Shown here one piece after another: positions 42,075 through 50,482 of a DNA stretch of 64,000 nt. A program made the position numbers and the translations under genes. The notes below the pieces were generated by a model, which saw only the letters and a program-made list of their open reading frames with translations, did no database searches and was not told the origin of the DNA. Source of the stretch: JABDLO01 sp041749255 (GTDB lineage Bacteria; Bacteroidota; Bacteroidia; Chitinophagales; Saprospiraceae); assembly GCA_041749255.1 (NCBI GenBank), contig JBGTBR010000023.1:103395-167394 (forward strand), read 5' to 3'. How positions within the stretch are numbered: position 1 is the stretch's first letter; every line of letters begins with the position of its first letter.

Positions 42075-43358
42075 CTATCTTGTAAACCCTATAATGCTTC
42101 CAGGTTCAATAACGGCATTTTTGTTAACCACAATAATTCCATCCTTTATAGAATAATGGTCTGTTTCAATATCATCAAGAGAATGATCACCTATAATGAC
42201 AGAACCATTTCCGATTCTGGCGTGCTTATCCACTATCGCATTTTCAATATGACAATTTTCACCTATACCAACACTAATCCTGCTTCCTTGTATTTCCTGA
42301 AGTGTTTCATAAGTATCATTTCCCATTATATAACAATTCTTTATTACAGTATTATTACCAATTCTCGCCCGAATGCCTATTACGGATTTATCGATAAGTC
42401 TTGCATGTGAAATGGCTCCTTCTGCAATGATACTTTCATTTATTGTCGTACCAAATACTTTAGTTGGAGGTAACAATCTGGGTCTGGTAAATATTTTCTT
42501 ATCGTTATCAAAAAGGTTAAATGCCGGAACTCTATCCGTTAAGGCCAGATTGGCTTCAAAAAAAGATTTTATATCTCCTATATCAGTCCAATAACCATCG
42601 TACAAATAACTCGCTACTCTGAATTGGTTCTTCAAAGCATAGGGTATCAGTTCTTTTCCGAAATCGACAGCATTGGGATTTTCTTCCAATAACCTTCCCA
42701 AAGCCCTTCTCTTAAAAATGTAAATACCCATTGAAGCAAGATAACTTCTACCTTGTGCTCTTAATTCATCACTTACGGAAGACTGCCATTGAGGTAAAAG
42801 ATCATAAGCGGGTTTTTCTATAAAACTGTCTATAAAACCGGTCTCATTTACTTTCATTATGCCAAAGGCTGTAGCCCTCTCTGCAAGCACCGGAATGGTA
42901 GCAATGGTAACATCTGCATTTTGATTTATATGGTACTCCGTCATCATATCCAGATCCATTTGATACAGTTGATCCCCGGAAAGTATCATGACATATTCGA
43001 ATTCTTCGTGTACAATATTTCTTACTGATTGTCTCACAGCATCTGCGGTTCCCTGAAACCAATCCATACTGTGACGAGTCTGTTCAGCGGCCAATATATC
43101 GACAAATCCATTGCTAAAGGTATCAAAGTGATAGGTATTCTTAATGTGCCGGTTTAATGATGCTGAATTAAATTGAGTTAAAACAAAAATTCTTGTAAAG
43201 CCAACATGTAAACAATTAGAAATAGGAATGTCGATTAGCCTATACTTTCCCCCAATTGGAACTGCAGGTTTACTCCGGTCTTTTGTCAATGGGAACAATC
43301 TCGAACCTACTCCACCGCCTAAAATGAGGCTTATAACTTTGTTATTCAATTGGCTCAT
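42075..43358 (-). CDS. glgC: Glucose-1-phosphate adenylyltransferase
   Basis: Makes ADP-glucose for glycogen synthesis. The 427 residues begin with the nucleotide-binding GGGVGSRLFPLTKDRSKPAV, followed by GGKYRLIDIPISN and LSGDQLYQMD (metal-binding Asp). FIEKPAYD follows, with the Lys that contacts glucose 1-phosphate. The C-terminal third is a left-handed beta-helix with hexapeptide-like repeats (for example IENAIVDKHARIGNGSVI), the allosteric domain. It follows glgA by 22 nt, so the two are co-transcribed. Confidence 0.96.
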   Translation of the reverse strand: MSQLNNKVISLILGGGVGSRLFPLTKDRSKPAVPIGGKYRLIDIPISNCLHVGFTRIFVLTQFNSASLNRHIKNTYHFDTFSNGFVDILAAEQTRHSMDWFQGTADAVRQSVRNIVHEEFEYVMILSGDQLYQMDLDMMTEYHINQNADVTIATIPVLAERATAFGIMKVNETGFIDSFIEKPAYDLLPQWQSSVSDELRAQGRSYLASMGIYIFKRRALGRLLEENPNAVDFGKELIPYALKNQFRVASYLYDGYWTDIGDIKSFFEANLALTDRVPAFNLFDNDKKIFTRPRLLPPTKVFGTTINESIIAEGAISHARLIDKSVIGIRARIGNNTVIKNCYIMGNDTYETLQEIQGSRISVGIGENCHIENAIVDKHARIGNGSVIIGDHSLDDIETDHYSIKDGIIVVNKNAVIEPGSIIGFTR

Positions 43359-43380
43359 ATAAAATGTAATTTTTACTTAT

Positions 43381-44832
43381 TTAATTGTTGGTTAATGATT
43401 GGTATAAATTCATATATTCTTGCGCTGATTGATCCCAGCTAAAATCCAGACCCATGATAAATTTCTGAACCGACTGGAATCGCTTTTTATCATCATATAA
43501 TTTGACCGCCCGATAAACAGACATGATCAGGTCATTCTGGTGCAGTGTGTGCATTTTAATCCCACTTCCGTTTTCTGAAGCTTCAATATCCACTACTGAA
43601 TCCTTAAGGCCTCCAATGTTATGAACAATAGGGATGGTTCCGTATCGCATAGCATACATCTGATTGAGTCCGCACGGTTCTACCCTTGAAGGCATGATAA
43701 GAAAGTCAGATCCCGCATATACCTGATGGGCAAATTTTTCATTATATGCAATCCTGATAAAAGTCTGATATGGATATTTATTCTCCAAAATCCTCATATA
43801 GTGCTCTACTGATTTATCCCCTGTTCCTAAAACCAAAAATTGAACCTGCATTCCGGAAGAAAGACAACGGTCGATTACACCTGGCAGTAAATCAGCACCT
43901 TTTTCGCCAGCAAATCTCCCTATAAAACTAACCAAAGCAACATCATTCTTCAATACGCCACCAGATAGTAATTCATTTTTATTTTCCTCTTTAAATTTTG
44001 GAATGCTCCTCTTAAGATGATGTGAAATCAATGGATCAGTTTTTGGATCCCAACTTTCTGCATCAATTCCATTGAGGATACCACGGCACTTATGCGCCTC
44101 GCTGTGGAACAAACCTTCGAGACCAAAACTATTATGCTTTAACTCCTCCATATAAGAGGGTGAAACTGTGGTGACTTTCCAGGAACACTTGACACCGGCC
44201 GCCAGTGGATTAATGGCATTTCTCCAATCGATCATTCCTGACTTCCATGAATCAAAAGCCGGCAATAAATAATGAAGATCCCATCTGAAAACACCCTGAT
44301 ACCTTTCATTGTGAATGGTGAAAACAACAGGTATCCTCGATAGAGATTTATATTTGAAACAATGCTGCATCATAAATGGCACCAAACCGGTATGATGATC
44401 GTGGCAGTGGATCAGATCCGGCTTTTTTTCCCATGCGCTGACCCAGTCTAAAAAAGATCTGCTGAACGAAATATATCTTCCAACTTCATCCCAAAAATAC
44501 TCTCCTTCTGCATTGGAATATACGCCGTTCCTATCAAATTTACCCGGAATATCTATGGTGTATAAATCAAAGCCCAAAGGGTTGCCTTTTACCTTTTCAA
44601 CTGTAAACCAAACCTCTTCCGAGCCCAGATAGAAAGAGCCTGAGTGACGAAATTCATATTCCTGAGTCATGATCCACTCAAGACGATACTTGGGAATGGC
44701 AACTCCAACATTGGCATTCTTCCGATTCAGATATTTTGGTAAAGAACCCACAACATCTGCCAAACCACCAACCTTGGCAGCCGGATAGCATTCAGTAGAG
44801 ATATACAGTATTTCCAATTTTCTTTGTTCCAT
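43381..44832 (-). CDS. glgA: Glycogen synthase (GT5)
   Basis: ADP-glucose-dependent glycogen synthase, 483 residues. The N-terminal YISTECYPAAKVGGLADVVG carries the K-x-G-G substrate motif. HCHDHHTG and VFTIHNERYQG lie in the middle of the N-terminal domain. The C-terminal GT-B lobe has FIGRFAGEKGADLL and MPSRVEPCGLNQMYAMRYG with the catalytic Glu. It is the first gene of the glgA-glgC pair. The branching enzyme and phosphorylase genes are not in the window. Confidence 0.96.
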   Translation of the reverse strand: MEQRKLEILYISTECYPAAKVGGLADVVGSLPKYLNRKNANVGVAIPKYRLEWIMTQEYEFRHSGSFYLGSEEVWFTVEKVKGNPLGFDLYTIDIPGKFDRNGVYSNAEGEYFWDEVGRYISFSRSFLDWVSAWEKKPDLIHCHDHHTGLVPFMMQHCFKYKSLSRIPVVFTIHNERYQGVFRWDLHYLLPAFDSWKSGMIDWRNAINPLAAGVKCSWKVTTVSPSYMEELKHNSFGLEGLFHSEAHKCRGILNGIDAESWDPKTDPLISHHLKRSIPKFKEENKNELLSGGVLKNDVALVSFIGRFAGEKGADLLPGVIDRCLSSGMQVQFLVLGTGDKSVEHYMRILENKYPYQTFIRIAYNEKFAHQVYAGSDFLIMPSRVEPCGLNQMYAMRYGTIPIVHNIGGLKDSVVDIEASENGSGIKMHTLHQNDLIMSVYRAVKLYDDKKRFQSVQKFIMGLDFSWDQSAQEYMNLYQSLTNN

Positions 44833-45101
44833 ATGATGTCCGGTAAAGTAAATATTTTATTTGTAAAAAAGAGCAGATATGAGTAGAATTTATTCTTAAT
44901 TTTTCATGTACGCTGTAATTCCAGTTGCAATACTTTTAAAGAAAGCTTTCTAAATTTAGGTGTTAAAATCATTTCATTTTAAAATGGTATCCTATCATGA
45001 AACCCGGGAATAAATTTAAAAACTGTAAGCAAAGGTTAAAAGTCGTAATATCTTCAATACCATGACAGGTGAGAATTTCTAATACATTTTCCAGGTTAAA
45101 C

Positions 45102-45455
45102 CTACTCTATGGGCAGGCCGTGAATTTTTAAAAAAGAAAGTTTATCCCAATATCCTCTTTGAAAAACGATCAAGCCTCCGGATATACGAAAAAAGCCACA
45201 ACCCCTCAACCCTAACGGATCTTTCCATTCAAGGATAGCCCATTCTCCAGATTCAAGAATTTGTTCAACGACACAAACCATGTTAGCTCCCTGAAACTCT
45301 TTTTTGAACATCGATGTGATGGCATCCCTGCCTACGATAGGTTCCTGGACAACCTGATGATTGATGGCTTCAATCGCATACAGTGACCCCAAACCCTCGG
45401 CATCGGCATTATTAAAATATTCAACCCATTTATTTACGACATCGACTGGCTTCAT
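45102..45455 (-). CDS. SnoaL/NTF2-like protein
   Basis: A 117-residue single-domain protein of the NTF2/SnoaL-like fold. VVNKWVEYFNNADAEGLGSL at the N-terminus, followed by INHQVVQEPIVGRDAITSMF and a beta-sheet region ending LIVFQRGYWDKLSFLK, is the typical cone-shaped fold pattern. Members are small ketosteroid-isomerase-like enzymes or ligand-binding proteins. The substrate is unknown. It is isolated, transcribed divergently from bshC. Confidence 0.85.
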   Translation of the reverse strand: MKPVDVVNKWVEYFNNADAEGLGSLYAIEAINHQVVQEPIVGRDAITSMFKKEFQGANMVCVVEQILESGEWAILEWKDPLGLRGCGFFRISGGLIVFQRGYWDKLSFLKIHGLPIE

Positions 45456-45557
45456 ATTTTGGTTCTTTTAATTAGCTTTAACTTACTTTCAAAAAACAAA
45501 ACCAATTTAAATAACTTCTGTTATTATTCGATGTGTATTAATTAAAAAAATGTAGGA

Positions 45558-47180
45558 ATGAGCTCCACACTTGATGAATCAGACTGTATAATTTCTAAAT
45601 TACACCCTTCCTCAATACCTTATTATTCAGATAAAGATATCGCCTATCAAATTCAGGATGAGAGATACAAATCCTTTTATCTCTATCCCCCCGAGAAGGA
45701 ATCTTTTTTAAAAGCCATACGGGATAGAGAAAAGTATCAAACCAACAGAACACTTGTAATAAAGGCATTTCAACATTCTTATGAATCCCTTGCAATGTCA
45801 GAAAGTCAAAAGAAAAACCTGAATGACCTGGCACTTTCTTCTACTTATACTGTAACTACAGCTCATCAACCGAGTCTTTTTACAGGACCCCTGTATTTTA
45901 TTTATAAAATTTGTACGACCATAAAACTGGCTCGTAATCTGAATAATACTTATACTGATTTCCAATTTATACCCGTGTTTGTAAGTGGAGGAGAAGATCA
46001 TGATTTTGACGAAATCAACCATTGTTATATACATAACAACAAAATTGTGTGGGATCAAAAAAAAGGAGGAGCAGTTGGGCGTTTACCTGTTGAAGATTTA
46101 AATGGAGCCATAGAAAGTCTGAAAAGTATATTGGGAAATGAACCAAATTCGACTGACTTAATAGAAATGATAACTGAGTCCTATGAAAATTCAACTCAGT
46201 ATAAAACTTTTCAGTTTCAACTCATTAACAAGCTATTTGCTTCATATGGATTGTTGGTACTTGATATGGACCAAAAAATATTGAAACAGTCATTTATTCC
46301 TTCGATGGAAAAAGAGATTACCGGTATGGTAAGTAAGTCTGTTATCCTGGAAACTCAATCCAAATTGGAAGAAGTGGGATTTAAAAGCCAGGCTTTCCCA
46401 AGAGATATCAATTTATTCTATCTGCAGGATGGACGTCGCGATCGTATAGAGATAAAAAATGACAAATATATAGTGTTGGATACCGATATCTCTTTTACTC
46501 AAAAAGAGATCGTTGAAGAATTAAATAAAAATCCGGAAAAATTCAGCCCCAATGTTGTAATGCGACCAATGTATCAGGAAGCCATTTTGCCGAACCTCGC
46601 CTATATAGGAGGAGGAGGAGAAATAGCCTATTGGTTGGAAAGAAAAAAACAATTTGAGTTATTTGGAATTCCTTTTCCCATACTTATACGCAGAAATTCA
46701 GCAATGATAGTTACTCCCGCATCGAATAAAATGCTGGAAAAACTAAATCTGACTCCAGAAGACCTCTTTCAGGATGTGGATATTATTATCAATGATTTTT
46801 TGCAAAAAAATACAGAAGTCGATATTTATCTCGAATCAGAAAAAGGTGAGATCGATAAAATATTTGAAAAAATTTCAGTGAAAGCCGGAAAAGTTGACCC
46901 AACGCTAACAAAATGGATCCAGGCGGAGAAAATAAAACAAATTAAGTTGTTAGAACAGATTGAATCCAGGATTAAACGAACCGTGAAACATCAGGAGGAA
47001 ATTAAAGTCAATCAGATCAGAAAAATAAAAGAGAAGCTCTTTCCTCAAAACGGTCTGCAGGAGAGATACGATAACTTCTTTCAGTATTATGCTACAGACG
47101 GACCTTCACTTCTGGACTTATTCATCCATACTTTCGATCCTTTTGATCAGCAATTTTATATTATTCAATTAGGGAAATAA
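45558..47180 (+). CDS. bshC: Putative bacillithiol biosynthesis cysteine-adding enzyme BshC
   Basis: A 540-residue protein of the BshC family, which adds cysteine to glucosaminyl-malate in bacillithiol synthesis. The conserved TVTTAHQPSLFTGPLYFIYK (about 98-117) is the family's HxxH/HIGH-like nucleotide-binding region. FVSGGEDHDFDEINH and the C-terminal coiled-coil stretch (about 440-510) also match. Length is as expected. bshA and bshB are not in the window, so whether this organism makes bacillithiol is a family-based inference. The stop is 1 nt from the convergent accD stop. Confidence 0.9.
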   Translation: MSSTLDESDCIISKLHPSSIPYYSDKDIAYQIQDERYKSFYLYPPEKESFLKAIRDREKYQTNRTLVIKAFQHSYESLAMSESQKKNLNDLALSSTYTVTTAHQPSLFTGPLYFIYKICTTIKLARNLNNTYTDFQFIPVFVSGGEDHDFDEINHCYIHNNKIVWDQKKGGAVGRLPVEDLNGAIESLKSILGNEPNSTDLIEMITESYENSTQYKTFQFQLINKLFASYGLLVLDMDQKILKQSFIPSMEKEITGMVSKSVILETQSKLEEVGFKSQAFPRDINLFYLQDGRRDRIEIKNDKYIVLDTDISFTQKEIVEELNKNPEKFSPNVVMRPMYQEAILPNLAYIGGGGEIAYWLERKKQFELFGIPFPILIRRNSAMIVTPASNKMLEKLNLTPEDLFQDVDIIINDFLQKNTEVDIYLESEKGEIDKIFEKISVKAGKVDPTLTKWIQAEKIKQIKLLEQIESRIKRTVKHQEEIKVNQIRKIKEKLFPQNGLQERYDNFFQYYATDGPSLLDLFIHTFDPFDQQFYIIQLGK

Positions 47181-47181
47181 T

Positions 47182-48045
47182 TCAATCTTCATCTTCTGTT
47201 GTTGAGGATTGAAACAAAAATAGCAAATCATCAAGTCTTTGTTTCAGGTCTTTTCTATGTATGATAAAATCGAGAAATCCACGATCTAATAAGAACTCTG
47301 AAGTCTGAAATGCCTCTGGCAAATCCTGTTTGATGGTTTCTTTTATGACTCGGGGTCCTGCAAAACCAATAAGTGCTCCAGGTTCAGCAAAGTTTATGTC
47401 TCCCAGCATAGCAAAAGATGCCGTAACACCTCCCGTTGTCGGATCTGTCATAAGTGAAAAAAATGGAATTCCTTTTTTGGATAATACAGAAAGTTTGGCT
47501 GAAGTTTTGGCCATCTGCATGAGTGAAAATGCCGATTCCATCATACGTGCTCCTCCCGATTTCGATATAATGAGAAAAGGAGTTTTGGTTTCGATGCAAA
47601 AATCAACGGACTTACTGATCTTCTCACCAACTACTGATCCCATCGACCCTCCTATAAATGAAAAGTCCATAGCTGCAATGACAATACTCTTCCTGTTTAT
47701 TTTACCTTCGGCAACCGACAAAGCATCGATAAGTCCCGTTTTTTTCCATGCATCTGTGAGTCTTTCTTCGTAAGTCTTGAGATCTTTGAAGGCCAGCATA
47801 TCATTGGCTATGATATTATCAAATAACTCATTGTACTTACCGTCAAAAAGTATATCGAAATAATCATGGGAACCAATCCTGGTGTGATAATCGCATTTGG
47901 GACAAACAAACAAATTTTCTCTCAACTCCTTGTAAGTGGTCATTTCTCCACATTGCTGGCATTTTGTCCACAGACCATCGGGAGTTTCTTTCTTAAATTT
48001 GGTGGCTGTTTGTATGCCATCTTTGAGCCTTGTAAACCAACTCAT
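47182..48045 (-). CDS. accD: Acetyl-CoA carboxylase carboxyltransferase subunit beta
   Basis: Beta subunit of the acetyl-CoA carboxylase carboxyltransferase, first step of fatty-acid synthesis. The ATG at 48045 is chosen (MSWFTRLKDGI), the usual AccD N-terminus. A longer frame from 48066 adds 7 residues. A zinc ribbon CQQCGEMTTYKELRENLFVC followed by PKC lies at about 30-52. The carboxyltransferase core has GGSMGSVVGEKI, SKSGGARMMES and the oxyanion region TDPTTGGVTASFAMLGD. accA is not adjacent. Confidence 0.96.
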   Translation of the reverse strand: MSWFTRLKDGIQTATKFKKETPDGLWTKCQQCGEMTTYKELRENLFVCPKCDYHTRIGSHDYFDILFDGKYNELFDNIIANDMLAFKDLKTYEERLTDAWKKTGLIDALSVAEGKINRKSIVIAAMDFSFIGGSMGSVVGEKISKSVDFCIETKTPFLIISKSGGARMMESAFSLMQMAKTSAKLSVLSKKGIPFFSLMTDPTTGGVTASFAMLGDINFAEPGALIGFAGPRVIKETIKQDLPEAFQTSEFLLDRGFLDFIIHRKDLKQRLDDLLFLFQSSTTEDED

Positions 48046-48170
48046 ATTATTCTTGTCTTTGATCAATAAAATATTTCTGACATAAATCAGAATATCAGAC
48101 TTTAAAAAATTATAACATTATACCAATTAACCTGCCTGAGTTATTTGATTGATCATGGGATTATACGCTA

Positions 48171-48178
48171 CAAAAGTA
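48171..48178 (-). promoter_or_regulatory. Putative -7 element upstream of accD
   Basis: On the minus strand TACTTTTG matches TAnnTTTG, about 126 nt before the accD start. No -33 element at the expected distance. The 298-bp gap to hemE contains nothing else recognisable. Confidence 0.3.
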
Positions 48179-48364
48179 GCCATTATGGTACAAATTAACT
48201 AAAAGTTTTTGTAACTACTCCTGCATTGATATTTTTCAAGTACAAAAGTGGGTAAATTTTCCTGGGAAATTCATTTTTAATTAAATGTCAGGAATGACAA
48301 ATAAAATAAATGAGATGTTTCAAAATAGATCAATACGGACAAGATTTGCTTACATTATGGGCAT

Positions 48365-49405
48365 TTAATCATGATAACGATATTCTTTAACTGTGTTTAC
48401 AAAACATCTGACCGCTTCCAGAGGTGTATCGGGATATACACCATGACCTAAATTGGCGATGTGATTTCTTCCAAATTCTATCATCATTTGGTCTGTTTTC
48501 GCTCTGATGCTTTCATAATTTCCATACAGTACACATGGATCCAGGTTGCCCTGTAAAACTTTTTCCGGCCCAACGACCTTTCGGGCATAATGGACAGGGG
48601 TATTCCAGTCTAAACCGATTGCTTTGGATCCGGTGTTGTGAATTTCTTGCAGTGAAAACCATGCACCCCTGGAAAAAATAATTACCGGAACCCTCTTTTC
48701 TATTTCAGTGCTTATTCTCTTTATGTATGGCATACAAAAAGAATTGTAAGTATCCCTGTCCAGTACTCCTGACCATGAATCAAACAATTGAATGATATCT
48801 ACACCTGCATCCACTTTCTTATGGAGGTATGAAATGATGGTTTCCGTAAGCTTTTGCATTAAAGCATGGGCATCTTGTGGCTGGCTGTATAATAATTTCT
48901 TTGCTTTAAAAAAAGTCTTACTGCCTTGTCCCTCCACCATATAGGACAACAATGTAAACGGGGAGCCGGAAAACCCGATGAGAGGTAATCTGTCACCCAA
49001 TAATATTTTTGTTCTTCTGATACCTTCATAGACGTATTCAAGATGTTCCGCAGCAAGATCTCCACTTCTTAGCTTTGCGATATCATGGGTACTTTGTATG
49101 GTTTTTGGGAAAAAGGGACCCTTACTTTCTACCATTTCATAATCGAGCCCCATAGCCTCAGGTATCACTAAAATATCAGAGAAAATAATGGCCGCATCGA
49201 CTCCCAGTTCATCTACGGGTTGGACGGTAACTTCTGCTACCAGGTCGGGACTGCTCACCAGCTCTTTAAATCCAGTCAAACTATTTCTAATAGCTCTGTA
49301 TTGGGGAAGTATCCTTCCCGCTTGTCTCATCAGCCATACCGGTGGTCTTTCTACATGTTCACCTCGCAATACACGAAGTATCAAATCGTTGTTATATTTA
49401 TTCAT
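48365..49405 (-). CDS. hemE: Uroporphyrinogen decarboxylase
   Basis: Removes four carboxyl groups from uroporphyrinogen III to give coproporphyrinogen III in heme synthesis. The 346 residues begin with RPPVWLMRQAGRILPQYR, the signature with the active-site Arg residues. ILVIPEAMGLDYEM with the conserved Asp, GFSGSPFTLLSYMVEGQGSK and LQGNLDPCVLYG follow. Complete and typical. Divergent from dapB, with matching -7 elements for both genes in the 108-bp gap. Confidence 0.97.
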   Translation of the reverse strand: MNKYNNDLILRVLRGEHVERPPVWLMRQAGRILPQYRAIRNSLTGFKELVSSPDLVAEVTVQPVDELGVDAAIIFSDILVIPEAMGLDYEMVESKGPFFPKTIQSTHDIAKLRSGDLAAEHLEYVYEGIRRTKILLGDRLPLIGFSGSPFTLLSYMVEGQGSKTFFKAKKLLYSQPQDAHALMQKLTETIISYLHKKVDAGVDIIQLFDSWSGVLDRDTYNSFCMPYIKRISTEIEKRVPVIIFSRGAWFSLQEIHNTGSKAIGLDWNTPVHYARKVVGPEKVLQGNLDPCVLYGNYESIRAKTDQMMIEFGRNHIANLGHGVYPDTPLEAVRCFVNTVKEYRYHD

Positions 49406-49430
49406 CCTGTCAAATTCTAAGTGGGCAGCA

Positions 49431-49438
49431 AAGATATA
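49431..49438 (-). promoter_or_regulatory. Putative -7 element of hemE
   Basis: On the minus strand TATCTTTG matches TAnnTTTG, 26 nt before the hemE start. It sits in the short divergent gap beside a matching plus-strand element for dapB. Confidence 0.5.
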
Positions 49439-49460
49439 TTTTTATTATGCCCGATAACTC

Positions 49461-49468
49461 TATATTTG
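49461..49468 (+). promoter_or_regulatory. Putative -7 element of dapB
   Basis: TATATTTG matches TAnnTTTG, 45 nt before the dapB ATG. TTTA at 49441-49444 lies 16 nt upstream, three of four matches to the -33 element at the spacing seen in other promoters of this window. Confidence 0.5.
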
Positions 49469-49513
49469 CGATTCCTAACCAATTATTACAAAAACATTAC
49501 AAAATGGTTTAGT

Positions 49514-50236
49514 ATGAAAGTAGCATTGATCGGATATGGTAAAATGGGAAAGGAAGTAGAAAACGTATGCAGGGAGCTCGGCCATGAAATAAAGCTCATT
49601 ATTTCAAAAACAGGATCGTTTATTTCACTGGTGCATGATCTCAACTCTTGTGATGTAGCCATTGAGTTTACACAGCCTGAAAGTGCCTATGAAAACATTA
49701 AAATATGTATTGATCATGGACTTCCCGTGGTATCAGGCACAACAGGCTGGATGAATAAGAAAAAAGAGTTAGAAAAATACTGTTTGGAAAAAAAGGGTTC
49801 ATTTTTATATGCCAGTAACTTTTCCGTAGGTGTTAATATGTTTTTCTATATCAATCAAAAATTAGCCGCACTTTGCTCCCAATTTCCGGAATACGAGGTT
49901 AAAATAAAAGAAATACACCACACTTCTAAAGTCGATGCACCCAGTGGTACTGCCATTTCACTCGCCGAAGACATCATTCAAGAACATGGCAGATATCAAT
50001 CCTGGGTGACTGAAATGTCATCCCAAAGAAAAAATATCATCCCGGTTTATTCAGAGAGAATACAGGATGTACCGGGAACGCATGAGGTAGTGTACGAATC
50101 TGAAATTGACACCATTGAAATAAAACATGTCGCTAAATCGCGAAAAGGCTTTGCCTATGGCGCTGTAATGGCTGCTGAATGGTTACAAGACCGTAAAGGT
50201 GTATATTCTATGAAAGAAGTTTTGGGATTGCCTTGA
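49514..50236 (+). CDS. dapB: 4-hydroxy-tetrahydrodipicolinate reductase
   Basis: Reduces the product of DapA to tetrahydrodipicolinate in lysine/diaminopimelate synthesis. The ATG at 49514 is chosen so that the protein starts MKVALIGYGKMGKEVE, the NAD(P)-binding motif. The longer frame (from 49421) would overlap the candidate promoter and add 31 unlikely residues. The 240 residues also contain VVSGTTGW and EIHHTSKVDAPSGTA, the catalytic His/Lys region. Complete; lies alone. Confidence 0.95.
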   Translation: MKVALIGYGKMGKEVENVCRELGHEIKLIISKTGSFISLVHDLNSCDVAIEFTQPESAYENIKICIDHGLPVVSGTTGWMNKKKELEKYCLEKKGSFLYASNFSVGVNMFFYINQKLAALCSQFPEYEVKIKEIHHTSKVDAPSGTAISLAEDIIQEHGRYQSWVTEMSSQRKNIIPVYSERIQDVPGTHEVVYESEIDTIEIKHVAKSRKGFAYGAVMAAEWLQDRKGVYSMKEVLGLP

Positions 50237-50428
50237 CTTTCCATATGATAATAAAAAATGGAGTGCCTTACATATTCAACGAACACACTTGAGTATTGTT
50301 AAAGAATTGAATGGGTGTTTTGATAAATGGCAGTGTAAGATTTAAACAGATAGGTATTCCAATTGAAAACAAAAGATTTATAAAAACACTGTCTAACATG
50401 GTATGTTTAAGAAAAATCATAATATCAC

Positions 50429-50459
50429 TTGTCCCGCTTTTAAATTTGGTGTAATATTG
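50429..50459 (+). promoter_or_regulatory. Putative dnaG promoter
   Basis: TTG (50429-50431), 20 nt, then TAATATTG (50452-50459), one mismatch from TAnnTTTG, ending 23 nt before the dnaG ATG. An overlapping TAAATTTG (50441-50448) is an alternative -7 element. Confidence 0.35.
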
Positions 50460-50482
50460 AAGAGTATTAATAAAATTAAACG

